Positions 32,007-41,242 of a stretch of DNA of 64,000 bases are shown here, piece after piece. The stretch is from Nitrosomonadales bacterium (GTDB lineage: Bacteria > Pseudomonadota > Gammaproteobacteria > Burkholderiales > Gallionellaceae). The position numbers were made by a program, and so were the translations under genes. The notes beneath the pieces were generated by a model. That model was given only the letters and a program-made list of their open reading frames with translations. It was not told where the DNA came from and ran no database searches. Positions within the stretch are counted from its first letter, which is position 1. Every line of letters starts with the position of its first letter. Where the stretch lies: assembly GCA_016716325.1 (NCBI GenBank), contig JADJWO010000001.1:248001-312000 (forward strand). Direction: 5' to 3'.

Positions 32007-33005
32007 ATGAAAAAGAGCACGATCGCAATCGTTGTGTCGGCAGCATTGCTGGGCATGACAGCAGCACAGGCAAGTGAATTCGACGGTGGCTGGATCGGTG
32101 GCAAGATCGGTTCCAACCGTTCCAGCGCGACGGGTGTCGATACCCAGAATGCGACTGCGGCTGGTCTGGAAGCCGGTCACAACTGGAACATGGGCGGGTT
32201 TCTGCTGGGTGTGGACGGTTTCGTCGATTCCAACAGCAAGGCGACGCACAATCCCGGTGCGGTGAGTTACGGAAGCAGTGCCTACGGTCTGGATGCCAAG
32301 CTGGGTCTGCCTTCCGGCAACTGGCTGCCGTATGCCAAGCTGGGTTATGCGCGTACCAACGGTAATGGCGCAGCCGGCGCGATCGGCGGCAGCGACGTGC
32401 ATCTGGGTCTGGGCGTCGAATACAAGTTCGCGCCGCACTGGAGCGTGGCGGGCGAATACACGACGGCCAGCGCGAAGAGCGCCGGAACCAAGCTGAACAA
32501 CAACAATTTCACGCTGGGCATCAATTACTACTTCGATGCGCCTGCTGTTGCGCCGGTGGCTCCTGTCGCGATGAAGGCGGAGCCGAAGGCAGCGCCGGCG
32601 CCGGTACCGGAAACATGGAAGACCTTGCTGGAGAACAAGCCGGTATGCATCGAGGGCGCGAACTTCGAGTTCGATTCGGCCAAACTGCGTGGCGGCGAGA
32701 TCAAGAAGCTTGAAGAGGTGGTCAGCTTCGCCGCGAAATACAAGGATGCGAAACTGGAATCGAGCGGACACACCTGTAGCATCGGCAGCGAGGAATATAA
32801 CCAGAAGTTGTCGGAGCGTCGCGCAGCGTCGGTCAGGGATTATCTGACCAACAAGGGTGTTTCCGCGGATCGCATCAGTGTCGTCGGTTATGGCGAGTCC
32901 AAACCGGTAGCAGATAACAAGACCCGCGAAGGCCGTGAACAGAACCGCCGTGTCGAGGTTTGCACGGTGCTCAAGGTGGAGAAAAAAGTGCGCGTGACAG
33001 AATAA
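32007..33005 (+). CDS. OmpA-family outer-membrane protein, paralogue 2 (Cys-containing periplasmic domain)
   Basis: A 332-residue paralogue with the same signal peptide and barrel as its neighbour but a different linker and OmpA domain (ANFEFDSAKLRGGEIKK, ISVVGYGESKPVADN). The usual GHTD is GHTC: Cys257 replaces the aspartate that binds the diaminopimelate carboxylate, while the Arg of SERR is kept. Two further cysteines (Cys214 in PVCIEGANF and Cys319 in RRVEVCTV) are absent from paralogue 1. Peptidoglycan binding may be altered, or the cysteines may form a disulfide or bind a ligand. ATG with GGGAGAG upstream. Confidence 0.93.
   Translation: MKKSTIAIVVSAALLGMTAAQASEFDGGWIGGKIGSNRSSATGVDTQNATAAGLEAGHNWNMGGFLLGVDGFVDSNSKATHNPGAVSYGSSAYGLDAKLGLPSGNWLPYAKLGYARTNGNGAAGAIGGSDVHLGLGVEYKFAPHWSVAGEYTTASAKSAGTKLNNNNFTLGINYYFDAPAVAPVAPVAMKAEPKAAPAPVPETWKTLLENKPVCIEGANFEFDSAKLRGGEIKKLEEVVSFAAKYKDAKLESSGHTCSIGSEEYNQKLSERRAASVRDYLTNKGVSADRISVVGYGESKPVADNKTREGREQNRRVEVCTVLKVEKKVRVTE
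32016..32530 (+). repeat. 515-bp near-identical duplication, copy 2
   Basis: Counterpart of 30819-31333. The flanking DNA and the 3' halves of the two genes are clearly divergent, which points to gene conversion of the barrel half, or a very recent duplication followed by domain exchange. Confidence 0.95.
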
Positions 33006-33024
33006 TCATCTTCGCGGCACATCG

Positions 33025-33053
33025 AAAGCGGGCTGGTGACAGCCCGCTTTTTT
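33025..33053 (+). terminator. intrinsic terminator of ompA paralogue 2
   Basis: AAAGCGGGCTG / CAGCCCGCTTT stem of 11 bp with loop GTGA followed by Ts. It is closely similar in form to the terminator of paralogue 1. Confidence 0.92.
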
Positions 33054-33118
33054 GTTGCCTGTAACAAGCGGCATCGCGATGTTAAGATACGCGCCGTTGA
33101 TCATTCTCAGGCACAGCA

Positions 33119-34723
33119 ATGAAACTGGCAATCGCACAAATCAATTGTGTATTAGGCGACCTTGAGGGCAATTGCGCGAAGATTCTGGAGCAGGCGGAGC
33201 TTGCCAGACAGGGCGGTGCACGGCTGCTGGTGACGCCCGAATTGAGCCTGTGCGGTTACCCGCCGGAAGACCTGCTGTTGCGCGACGGTTTTTATGAGGT
33301 TTGCGCACAATCCCTGGTTGATCTTGCCGCGAGGATTTCCGGCATTGCGGTCGTGGTCGGACATCCGCACGAACGTGATGGAAAACGCTACAACGCGGCC
33401 TCGCTGTTGCAGGATGGCGCCGTTGCCGCAACCTATCTCAAGCATGAGTTGCCGAATTATTCGGTGTTCGACGAGAAACGCTATTTCAATTGCGGTAGCG
33501 AACCGTGCGTGTTCGAGCTGGAAGGCATCCGCTTTGCGTTGAACATTTGCGCCGATGTCTGGCAACCGGAAGCGGCACGGCGTGCACAGGCTGCGGGGGC
33601 GCAGGTCTTGCTGGTGCTGAATGCGTCACCCTATGCGATGAACAAGCATGCGGCACGCTATGGCATCATCCGCGAGCGGATAGCCGAGACCGGTATTGCA
33701 GTGGTGTATGCCAACCTTGTGGGCGGACAGGATGAGCTGGTATTCGACGGCGGCTCGTTCGCGATGGATCGTTACGGGAACCTGACGGCGCAGGGTGCGC
33801 ATTTTGAAGAAGCGTTATTGCTGCTGGAACTGCAGGATGGGTTGCAGCCGGTCGGCGAGAAGGTCGTGCTACTGGACGACGATGCCGGGGTATATCGCGC
33901 CCTGTGTCTCGGCGTGCGTGACTATATCGGGAAGAACCGCTTTCCCGGTGTGCTGCTGGGGCTGTCGGGCGGGATCGATTCCGCGTTGACGCTGGCGGTC
34001 GCGGTGGATGCGCTGGGTGCGGACAAGGTCCATGCGGTGATGATGCCGTCGCCCTATACCGCGCAGATCAGTCTGGACGACTCGCGCGAGATGGTGCGCA
34101 TCCTGGGCGTGCGCTATGACGAATTCTCCATCGAACCGATGTTCCAGAGCTTTATGGATACGCTGGATGGTGCTTTCGCCGGGCGCGCCGTGGACACGAC
34201 CGAGGAGAATCTGCAGGCGCGTATCCGCGGCACCCTGCTGATGGCGATGTCGAACAAGTTCGGCGCGCTGGTGCTGACCACCGGCAACAAGTCCGAGATG
34301 ACCGTGGGCTATGCCACGCTGTACGGCGACATGGCGGGCGGTTTTGCGGTGCTGAAGGATGTCGGCAAGATGCTGGTGTACCGTCTGGCGCGTTACCGCA
34401 ACACGCTGGGGTATGCGATCCCGGAGCGCATCATCACGCGGGCGCCGAGCGCCGAATTGCGCGCCGACCAGACCGATCAGGACAGCCTGCCGCCCTACGA
34501 AGTGCTGGACGCCATCATGGAATGTTATGTGGAGCAGAACCTGGCGATCCCCGAGATCGTTGCACTCGGCTACGCGGAGGCGGACGTGCGGCGCGTGGCA
34601 CACCTGATCCGCATCAGCGAATACAAGCGCCGCCAATCCGCGGTGGGAATCCGCATCACCGAGCGCAGTTACGGCAAGGACTGGCGCTATCCGATCACCG
34701 TGCGTTACCAGGATGATTTTTAG
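33119..34723 (+). CDS. nadE: glutamine-dependent NAD+ synthetase
   Basis: A 534-residue two-domain enzyme making NAD+ from nicotinate adenine dinucleotide. The N-terminal nitrilase-type glutaminase has Glu41 (VTPELSLCGYPPEDLL), a Lys in YLKHELPNYSVFDE and the nucleophile Cys in NICADVWQP. The residue after this Cys is Ala where many homologues have Glu. The C-terminal synthetase has the PP-loop LGLSGGIDSALTLAVAVDALG and TGNKSEMTVGYATLYGD. Length is normal for the two-domain form. It stands alone between the ompA terminator and the rimP promoter. Confidence 0.95.
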   Translation: MKLAIAQINCVLGDLEGNCAKILEQAELARQGGARLLVTPELSLCGYPPEDLLLRDGFYEVCAQSLVDLAARISGIAVVVGHPHERDGKRYNAASLLQDGAVAATYLKHELPNYSVFDEKRYFNCGSEPCVFELEGIRFALNICADVWQPEAARRAQAAGAQVLLVLNASPYAMNKHAARYGIIRERIAETGIAVVYANLVGGQDELVFDGGSFAMDRYGNLTAQGAHFEEALLLLELQDGLQPVGEKVVLLDDDAGVYRALCLGVRDYIGKNRFPGVLLGLSGGIDSALTLAVAVDALGADKVHAVMMPSPYTAQISLDDSREMVRILGVRYDEFSIEPMFQSFMDTLDGAFAGRAVDTTEENLQARIRGTLLMAMSNKFGALVLTTGNKSEMTVGYATLYGDMAGGFAVLKDVGKMLVYRLARYRNTLGYAIPERIITRAPSAELRADQTDQDSLPPYEVLDAIMECYVEQNLAIPEIVALGYAEADVRRVAHLIRISEYKRRQSAVGIRITERSYGKDWRYPITVRYQDDF

Positions 34724-34781
34724 ATCCGGTGCGATTTGCGGCCGCGCCTTTTGGCGTTGCCGGTCGACTTTCTGAATTCTG

Positions 34782-34810
34782 TTCCATTTGCCTGCGAGGT
34801 TTGCTACAAT
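34782..34810 (+). promoter_or_regulatory. candidate promoter of the rimP-nusA-infB operon
   Basis: TACAAT at 34805-34810 with a weak TTCCAT 17 bp upstream, directly before a short leader containing an attenuator-like hairpin. Confidence 0.5.
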
Positions 34811-34827
34811 GCGCCGCGTTTTGAGAT

Positions 34828-34848
34828 GGGCTTCGGGCCCGTTTTTTA
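34828..34848 (+). promoter_or_regulatory. attenuator-like hairpin in the rimP leader
   Basis: GGGC / GCCC stem with a five-base loop followed by six Ts lies 17 bp before the rimP ATG and within about 20 nt of the predicted transcript start. A terminator in the leader of an operon encoding NusA suggests feedback by transcription factors; inferred. Confidence 0.5.
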
Positions 34849-34864
34849 TTTGTGGGTTGCAATC

Positions 34865-35290
34865 ATGGATGTGCTGAAACTGGTTGAAACGACTGTGGGC
34901 GGTCTGGGCTACGAGTTGGTGGATTTAGAACGCTCGGGTCGCGGGCTGTTGCGCGTGTTCATCGACCGGCCGGAAGGGATTTCCGTGGACGATTGCCAGG
35001 TGGTGAGTAACCAGTTGACCCGTCTGTTCACGGTCGAGAACGTGGATTACGACCGCCTTGAGGTGTCATCGCCCGGACTGGATCGGGCGCTGAAGAAAGA
35101 GGCCGATTTCGTGCGTTTCGCCGGAGAGAAGGTGCTGCTCAAGCTGCGCATGCCGCTGGCGGGACGCAAGAATTTCACCGGCATCATCGGTGCGGTCAAC
35201 GAGGGTGTGTTGCAGTTGGATGTAGATGGCAATCAGGTGGCGATCGAGTTGTCGAATCTGGACAAGGCGCGCCTGGTGCCCACTTTTTAA
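34865..35290 (+). CDS. rimP: ribosome maturation factor RimP
   Basis: A 141-residue protein needed for 30S maturation: [41 protein letters not shown] and [26 protein letters not shown] are the conserved N-terminal domain, and an SH3-like C-terminal domain follows. It opens the classic rimP-nusA-infB-rbfA-truB-rpsO-pnp order. The ATG at 34865 gives the family length. Confidence 0.95.
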   Translation: MDVLKLVETTVGGLGYELVDLERSGRGLLRVFIDRPEGISVDDCQVVSNQLTRLFTVENVDYDRLEVSSPGLDRALKKEADFVRFAGEKVLLKLRMPLAGRKNFTGIIGAVNEGVLQLDVDGNQVAIELSNLDKARLVPTF

Positions 35291-35339
35291 TTTTTTTGGC
35301 GTCTGTCGCTGACAGGCGGGTATATAGCCGGAGAATGGT

Positions 35340-36812
35340 ATGAGTCGTGATATTTTGTTGCTGGTGGATGCGCTGTCGCGCGAAAAGAACGTGGACAAGG
35401 AGGTTGTGTTCGAGGCGCTGGAGTCTGCGCTGGCCTCGGCGACCAAGAAGCGTTTTCCTGACGAAGCGGATGTGCGTGTTGCCATCGATCGCGAAAGCGG
35501 TGAATTCGATTCCTTCCGCCGCTGGGAGGTGATGGACGACGAGACCTTCGAAACGCCCGACCTGCACATCAAGCTGGAAGAGGCGCAGAAGCGCAAGGCC
35601 GATATCCAGCTCGGGGAGTTCATCGAGGAGCCGCTGGAGTCGATCGATTTCGGCCGTATCGGCGCACAGGCGGCAAAGCAGGTGATCTTCCAGAAGATCC
35701 GCGACGCCGAGCGCGAACAGGTGCTGAGCGACTTCATGGATCGCAAGGAGCATCTGGTTTCCGGCGCGGTGAAACGTCTTGAGCGCGGCAACGCGATCAT
35801 CGAATTTGGCAAGATCGAAGCGCTGCTGCCCCGTGAGCAGATGATCCCGAAAGAGAACCTGCGCGTCGGAGACCGTGTCAGGGCGCATCTATTGCGCGTG
35901 GATCGCAGCGCCCGCGGGCCGCAGGTGATCCTGTCGCGCACTTCCAATGAGTTACTGGTCAAGCTGTTCGAACTGGAAGTCCCCGAGATCGAAGAAAAGT
36001 TGCTGGATATCGTCAGCGCGGCGCGCGATCCCGGTTCGCGCGCCAAGATCGCTGTGCTGTCGCACGATCCTCGCATCGATCCGATCGGTACCTGCGTCGG
36101 GATGCGCGGTTCGCGCGTTCAGGGTGTGACCAACGAACTGGCCGGAGAGCGTGTGGATATCATCCTGTGGTCGTCCGATCCCGCCACCTATGTCATCAAC
36201 GCGCTGGCGCCGGCCGAGGTGAGCAGCATCGTGGTGGACGAAGAGAAGCACAGCATGGATGTGGTGGTCGAGGAAGAGAATCTGGCGCAGGCGATCGGCC
36301 GCGGCGGACAGAACGTGCGCCTGGCCAGCGAACTGACCGGATGGGAACTCAACATCATGACCGTCGAGCAGTCCACCGCGAAACATGCGGAAGAGTTCAG
36401 CGAGACGCGCGCGATGTTCATGGAAAAGCTGGATGTGGACGAAGAGGTCGCCGATATTCTGGTGCAGGAAGGTTTCAATACGCTGGAAGAAGTGGCTTAC
36501 GTGCCGCTGGAAGAAATGCTGGAGATCGAGGCGTTCGACGAGGCGACCGTGAACGAACTGCGCAGTCGTGCGCGCAATATCTTGTTGACGGCAGCGATCG
36601 CCAGCGAAGAGAAGGTGGAACACGGCATCGAGGATCTGCTCAAGCTGGACGGCATGGACGAAGAGACCGCGCGTACGCTGGCTGGCAAGGGTGTGACAAC
36701 CCAGGAGGAATTGGCCGATCTGGACGTGGACGAACTGGTGGAGCTTTCCGGCATGGATGGCGAACGGGCCAATACGTTGATCATGGCGGCACGTGCACCG
36801 TGGTTTGCTTAA
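35340..36812 (+). CDS. nusA: transcription termination/antitermination factor NusA
   Basis: A 490-residue NusA. An N-terminal RNA polymerase-binding domain is followed by S1 ([26 protein letters not shown]), the KH domains ([46 protein letters not shown]) and two acidic C-terminal helix-hairpin-helix repeats ([42 protein letters not shown]). The duplicated acidic C-terminal repeats are typical of proteobacteria. GGAG lies six bases upstream of the ATG. Confidence 0.97.
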   Translation: MSRDILLLVDALSREKNVDKEVVFEALESALASATKKRFPDEADVRVAIDRESGEFDSFRRWEVMDDETFETPDLHIKLEEAQKRKADIQLGEFIEEPLESIDFGRIGAQAAKQVIFQKIRDAEREQVLSDFMDRKEHLVSGAVKRLERGNAIIEFGKIEALLPREQMIPKENLRVGDRVRAHLLRVDRSARGPQVILSRTSNELLVKLFELEVPEIEEKLLDIVSAARDPGSRAKIAVLSHDPRIDPIGTCVGMRGSRVQGVTNELAGERVDIILWSSDPATYVINALAPAEVSSIVVDEEKHSMDVVVEEENLAQAIGRGGQNVRLASELTGWELNIMTVEQSTAKHAEEFSETRAMFMEKLDVDEEVADILVQEGFNTLEEVAYVPLEEMLEIEAFDEATVNELRSRARNILLTAAIASEEKVEHGIEDLLKLDGMDEETARTLAGKGVTTQEELADLDVDELVELSGMDGERANTLIMAARAPWFA

Positions 36813-36837
36813 GTTAGGTGGTAGCTAAAGGACGGTA

Positions 36838-39393
36838 ATGGGAAAATTGAATGTAGCGCAGTTTGCGACGGAACTGGGATTGCCGGTTGCTACACTGCTC
36901 GAGCAGTTAAAGGCTTCCGGGGTCAGCAAGGAACAGGAGACCGACCCGATTTCCGAAAAGGACAAGGCGCAATTGCTGGAACATCTGCGTCAGGCTCACG
37001 GCGCCGGAAAACCCGCCAAAAAGATCACGCTGACCCGTCGCGAAACGACCGAGATCAAGAAGGCCGATAGTACCGGGCGCGCGCGCACCATCCAGGTGGA
37101 AGTGCGCAAACGCCGTGTGGTCGCGCCGGTGAGTGCTGCGGACGCTCCGGTCGCAGCCGTCCCGGCCGCCCCCGTTGCCGAGATCCCGCTGCTGGATGAG
37201 CAGGAATTGGCGGCACGCGAAGAAGAAGCCCGCCTGCAGGCGGAATTGGCGGCGCGCCAGGCTGCCGAATTGCAGGCCAAACAGGAACGCAACAAGCGCA
37301 AGGTAGTCAAGGCTGCGGAACCCGAAGAAAAGCCTGCCGAACCGGCAGCTCCGAAGCCCGGTGAAGCTGCTGTTGCGGCACCTGCACTACCGGAAGGAAC
37401 ATTGCACAAGCCCGCGATCAAGCCAGGCGACAAGGTGGAAAGACCCGGCAAGAAAGCCAAGACCGATACCAAGAACAGTCCTTGGGACGAGAAGGGGCAC
37501 AAGAAACGCACCCCGCTCAAGACCGGCGAAAAGACACCTATCTGGACGACACCGGTGCGTGCGCATCGTCATGACAAGCACTCCCGGCATACGCCTGCCG
37601 AGCCAAGCCATGCTTTTTCCATGCCGACCGAACCGGTGGTGCATGAAGTAGCTGTTCCCGAAACCATTACCGTTGCGGAACTGGCGCAGAAGATGTCGAT
37701 CAAGGCCGCAGAGATCATCAAGACGCTGATGAAAATGGGTTCGATGGTGACCATCAATCAGGTGCTGGATCAGGAAACTGCGATGATCGTAGTGGAGGAA
37801 ATGGGGCATATCGCCAAGGCCGCCAAGGTGGACGACCCGGATGCCTTCCTCAGCGAACAGGGGGAACACAAAGACGTGCCACTGGAACCAAGGGCGCCTG
37901 TCGTCACTGTGATGGGGCACGTCGATCACGGCAAGACCTCGCTGCTTGACTATATTCGCCGCACCCGGGTGGCCTCGGGCGAAGCGGGCGGCATCACCCA
38001 GCACATCGGTGCATACCACGTGGACACGCCGCGCGGCATGATCACTTTCCTCGATACGCCGGGCCATGAGGCGTTCACTGCGATGCGCGCGCGCGGCGCC
38101 AAGGCTACCGATATCGTGATTCTGGTCGTGGCCGCCGATGACGGCGTGATGCCGCAGACCAAAGAGGCCATTCATCACGCCAGGGCCGGCAATGTGCCAA
38201 TGGTGGTGGCCGTGACCAAGGTGGACAAGCCCGAGGCCAATGTCGAGCGCGTCAAGCAGGAACTGGTCGCCGAAGGGGTGGTTCCGGAGGATTGGGGCGG
38301 TGATGCGATGTTCGTAGAGATATCCTCCAAATCCGGTCTGGGTATCGACCAGTTGCTTGAGGGTGTCTTGTTGCAGGCCGAAGTGCTGGAACTGAAAGCG
38401 CCGCGCGAGACTCACGCCAAGGGGTTGGTCATCGAGGCGCGCCTGGACAAGGGTAAGGGGCCGGTCGCAACCGTGCTGATCCAGTCGGGTACCATGCGGC
38501 GCGGCGATGCGGTGCTGGTGGGATCGGTATTTGGACGCGTACGCGCCATGTTGAACGAGAGCGGCAAGGCGATCGAGGATGCGGGTCCCTCCATTCCGGT
38601 CGAGATCCAGGGATTGTCGGAAGTGCCGTCTGCCGGCGAGGAACTGATGGTGCTTGCGGACGAGAAGCGTGCCCGTGAGATCGCATTGTTCCGGCAGGGC
38701 AAGTATCGCGGTGTGAAACTCGCCAAGCAACAGGCCGCCAAGCTGGAAAACATGTTCGAGCAGATGTCCGAAGGCGAGGTGCGTACCCTGTCGCTGATCG
38801 TGAAATGCGACGTGCAGGGTTCTGCGGAAGCGATTGCGCAGTCGTTGCAGAAGCTTTCCACCAGCGAGGTCAAGGTCAACCTGATCCATGGCGGCGTGGG
38901 GGCGATCACCGAGTCCGACATTAATCTGGCGCTGGCCTCCAAGGCGATCATCATCGGCTTTAACACCCGTGCCGATGCGGCTGCGCGCAAGCTGGCGGAA
39001 ACCACGGGCGTGGATATCCGTTACTACAACATCATCTATGCGATGGTGGACGAGATCAAGGCTGCGCTGTCCGGCATGCTGGCTCCGGAGAAACGTGAGA
39101 GCGTTCTGGGTATGGTCGAGATACGCCAGGTGTTCACCGTTTCCAAGGTGGGCACGATCGCCGGTTGCTATGTGCTGGAAGGCATGGTGAAACGCGGCTC
39201 GAAAGCTCGTGTGTTGCGAGACAATGTGGTGATACATGACGGTGAGCTGGATTCCCTGAAGCGCTTCAAGGATGACGTGAAGGAAGTCAAGGCCAATTTC
39301 GAATGCGGTCTGTCGGTGAAGAACTTCAACGATCTCCAGGTCGGCGACAAGATCGAGGTCTACGAGATCGTCGAGGTCGCGCGCGCGCTTTGA
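36838..39393 (+). CDS. infB: translation initiation factor IF-2
   Basis: An 851-residue IF-2: an N-terminal IF2_N domain ([24 protein letters not shown]), a long charged Ala/Glu/Lys/Pro region (about 60-265), a second IF2_N, then the GTPase with GHVDHGKTS near residue 360, DTPGHEAF and TKVDKPEAN. Domains II-IV follow. It brings initiator tRNA to the 30S subunit. Its stop overlaps the rbfA start (TGATG). Confidence 0.97.
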   Translation: MGKLNVAQFATELGLPVATLLEQLKASGVSKEQETDPISEKDKAQLLEHLRQAHGAGKPAKKITLTRRETTEIKKADSTGRARTIQVEVRKRRVVAPVSAADAPVAAVPAAPVAEIPLLDEQELAAREEEARLQAELAARQAAELQAKQERNKRKVVKAAEPEEKPAEPAAPKPGEAAVAAPALPEGTLHKPAIKPGDKVERPGKKAKTDTKNSPWDEKGHKKRTPLKTGEKTPIWTTPVRAHRHDKHSRHTPAEPSHAFSMPTEPVVHEVAVPETITVAELAQKMSIKAAEIIKTLMKMGSMVTINQVLDQETAMIVVEEMGHIAKAAKVDDPDAFLSEQGEHKDVPLEPRAPVVTVMGHVDHGKTSLLDYIRRTRVASGEAGGITQHIGAYHVDTPRGMITFLDTPGHEAFTAMRARGAKATDIVILVVAADDGVMPQTKEAIHHARAGNVPMVVAVTKVDKPEANVERVKQELVAEGVVPEDWGGDAMFVEISSKSGLGIDQLLEGVLLQAEVLELKAPRETHAKGLVIEARLDKGKGPVATVLIQSGTMRRGDAVLVGSVFGRVRAMLNESGKAIEDAGPSIPVEIQGLSEVPSAGEELMVLADEKRAREIALFRQGKYRGVKLAKQQAAKLENMFEQMSEGEVRTLSLIVKCDVQGSAEAIAQSLQKLSTSEVKVNLIHGGVGAITESDINLALASKAIIIGFNTRADAAARKLAETTGVDIRYYNIIYAMVDEIKAALSGMLAPEKRESVLGMVEIRQVFTVSKVGTIAGCYVLEGMVKRGSKARVLRDNVVIHDGELDSLKRFKDDVKEVKANFECGLSVKNFNDLQVGDKIEVYEIVEVARAL

Positions 39394-39743
39394 TGGGAAA
39401 TTTCGCGAGGACAGACCGGGTCGCACAGCAGATCCAGCGCGAGCTGGCCGAGCTGGTGCGACTCGAGGTCAACGATCCACGCGTGCGTCTGGTGACGATC
39501 ACCGGTGTCGAGGTGGCGCGCGATTATTCCCACGCCAAGATATTCTTTACCCGGCTCGACGGAAAGCACGAAGAGGCACAGCAGGGACTGGAACGCGCCG
39601 GCGGTTTCCTGCGCAGCCAGCTGGCGCGCAGCCTGAAACTGCGCATCATGCCGCAATTGCATTTCGTCTACGATGCTTCGGTCGAACGCGGCAGCCATTT
39701 GTCGCAGCTTATCGACCAGGCGGTCGCCAGCGACAAACACTGA
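39393..39743 (+). CDS. rbfA: ribosome-binding factor A
   Basis: A 116-residue KH-fold protein ([44 protein letters not shown]) that binds the 30S subunit during late 16S maturation. The start at 39393 overlaps the infB stop by one base. The gap of 135 bp to truB contains no feature I can support. Confidence 0.95.
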   Translation: MGNFARTDRVAQQIQRELAELVRLEVNDPRVRLVTITGVEVARDYSHAKIFFTRLDGKHEEAQQGLERAGGFLRSQLARSLKLRIMPQLHFVYDASVERGSHLSQLIDQAVASDKH

Positions 39744-39878
39744 ACCTGCTGCGTTTGGCATAACGGTGTTGTTCAATGGCTCAAGAAGCTCATTTATTCC
39801 TTGTAAACTCCGCTGTTTCGCGATTTCGCGCCTAGTTCAGCCTGTGCTCGTGACGGTTCTGATTTCTCTGCATATAAA

Positions 39879-40805
39879 ATGGGTATGACTCCGACAAAGC
39901 GCCCGCTCGACGGCGTATTGCTGTTCGATAAGCCGCTGGAACTCAGTTCCAACACTGCGCTGCAAAAGGTACGCCGGCTGTTCAACGCTGCGAAGGCCGG
40001 CCATACAGGAACGCTAGACCCGCTTGCCAGCGGTCTGTTGCCGGTCTGTTTCGGCGAGGCCACCAAGTTTTCCAATGCGCTGCTGGACGCAGACAAGACC
40101 TATCGTGCCTCGTTGCGTCTGGGACGGGTCACGACGACCGGCGACGCGGAGGGCGAGATTGTCAGTGAATCCGCAGTCGCGGTGACGCAGCCGGAGATCG
40201 ATGCCGTGCTGGGGAGGTTCCGTGGCGGGATTCAGCAGTTGCCGCCGATGCACAGCGCGCTCAAGCACCATGGCAAACCGCTCTACGAATACATACGTAA
40301 CGGCGAGACGGTCGAGCGCAAACTGCGCGACGTGGTGATTCACGAGTTGCACATGGATCGTTTCGAAGGTGATGCGCTCGATATCACCGTGCGTTGCAGC
40401 AAGGGGACTTATGTGCGCACACTGGCCGAGGATATCGGTGCGGCGCTGGGTTGCGGCGCACACCTGAGCGCGTTGCGCCGTACCGCAATCGCCCATTTCG
40501 ATCTGCGGGATGGCTATTCCTGGCAGCAACTTGAGGCGATGACCGACAGCGAGCGCGACACCTGCGTGTTGCCGCTGGAATCGCTGATGCCGGATATGCA
40601 CCTGCTGCGACTGGATGACGTCCAGATCAGACGGTTGGCGCAAGGTCAGCGACTGGCGCTGGATGCGGATTTGCCGGATGGCAGGGTCAGGTTGCATGGC
40701 CCGCAGGGTTTCATTGGGGTGGGGCTGCTACAAGGCCGCAGGCTCGCGCCGGAAAGATTGCTGTCCACTGTGGCGAAGCGGGCTGCCGGGGTGGATTCGG
40801 CGTAA
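39879..40805 (+). CDS. truB: tRNA pseudouridine-55 synthase TruB
   Basis: A 308-residue TruB. The catalytic aspartate is Asp47 in [15 protein letters not shown], and [10 protein letters not shown] and [15 protein letters not shown] are family motifs; a PUA-like C-terminus ([13 protein letters not shown]) follows. It makes pseudouridine 55 in the T loop of tRNAs. An internal ATG two codons on is also possible as start; neither has a strong ribosome-binding site. Confidence 0.95.
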   Translation: MGMTPTKRPLDGVLLFDKPLELSSNTALQKVRRLFNAAKAGHTGTLDPLASGLLPVCFGEATKFSNALLDADKTYRASLRLGRVTTTGDAEGEIVSESAVAVTQPEIDAVLGRFRGGIQQLPPMHSALKHHGKPLYEYIRNGETVERKLRDVVIHELHMDRFEGDALDITVRCSKGTYVRTLAEDIGAALGCGAHLSALRRTAIAHFDLRDGYSWQQLEAMTDSERDTCVLPLESLMPDMHLLRLDDVQIRRLAQGQRLALDADLPDGRVRLHGPQGFIGVGLLQGRRLAPERLLSTVAKRAAGVDSA

Positions 40806-40814
40806 AATTCGGGG

Positions 40815-40844
40815 TTGAGCAACAAGGGGTTTCAGGGGTAGAAT
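40815..40844 (+). promoter_or_regulatory. candidate promoter of rpsO
   Basis: TTGAGC (40815-40820) and TAGAAT (40839-40844) with an 18-bp spacer, giving a leader of about 24 nt with AGGAG before rpsO. Confidence 0.55.
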
Positions 40845-40873
40845 GCGCAACTTTTTTCAGGAGTGTAAAACCA

Positions 40874-41143
40874 ATGGCAATTACCGCTGCGCAAAAAGCG
40901 CAAATCGTTAACGACTTTCAACGTGCCAAGAACGACACGGGTTCCCCCGAAGTGCAAGTGGCGCTGATTACTGCACGCATCAGTTATCTGACTACGCACT
41001 TCAAGGACAATGCCAAGGATCACCATTCCCGTCGCGGCCTGTTGCGACTGGTGAGTCGTCGTCGCAAATTGCTCGATTATCTCAAGAGCAAGGATGACGC
41101 CGCCTATCGCGCACTGATCCAGCGTCTGGAAATTCGCAAGTAA
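40874..41143 (+). CDS. rpsO: 30S ribosomal protein S15
   Basis: An 89-residue S15, full length, with the 16S-binding motifs [23 protein letters not shown] and [23 protein letters not shown]. It binds the central domain of 16S rRNA. It precedes pnp as in most proteobacteria, where the pair is co-transcribed and processed between the genes. Confidence 0.97.
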   Translation: MAITAAQKAQIVNDFQRAKNDTGSPEVQVALITARISYLTTHFKDNAKDHHSRRGLLRLVSRRRKLLDYLKSKDDAAYRALIQRLEIRK

Positions 41144-41242
41144 CAGTCATACCAAGCGGGTCGCGAATGCGGCCCGCGTCGTTTTTACGTCTATTTTCGT
41201 GTGGTGCGGTTGCGCATCATGCCATGCACAAAGGGGTCTATT

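Noticed and set aside
30819..32530. OmpA duplication as an assembly artefact
   Set aside because: The 3' halves, terminators and upstream regions differ between the copies, so there are two real genes; only the extent of identity needs long-read confirmation.
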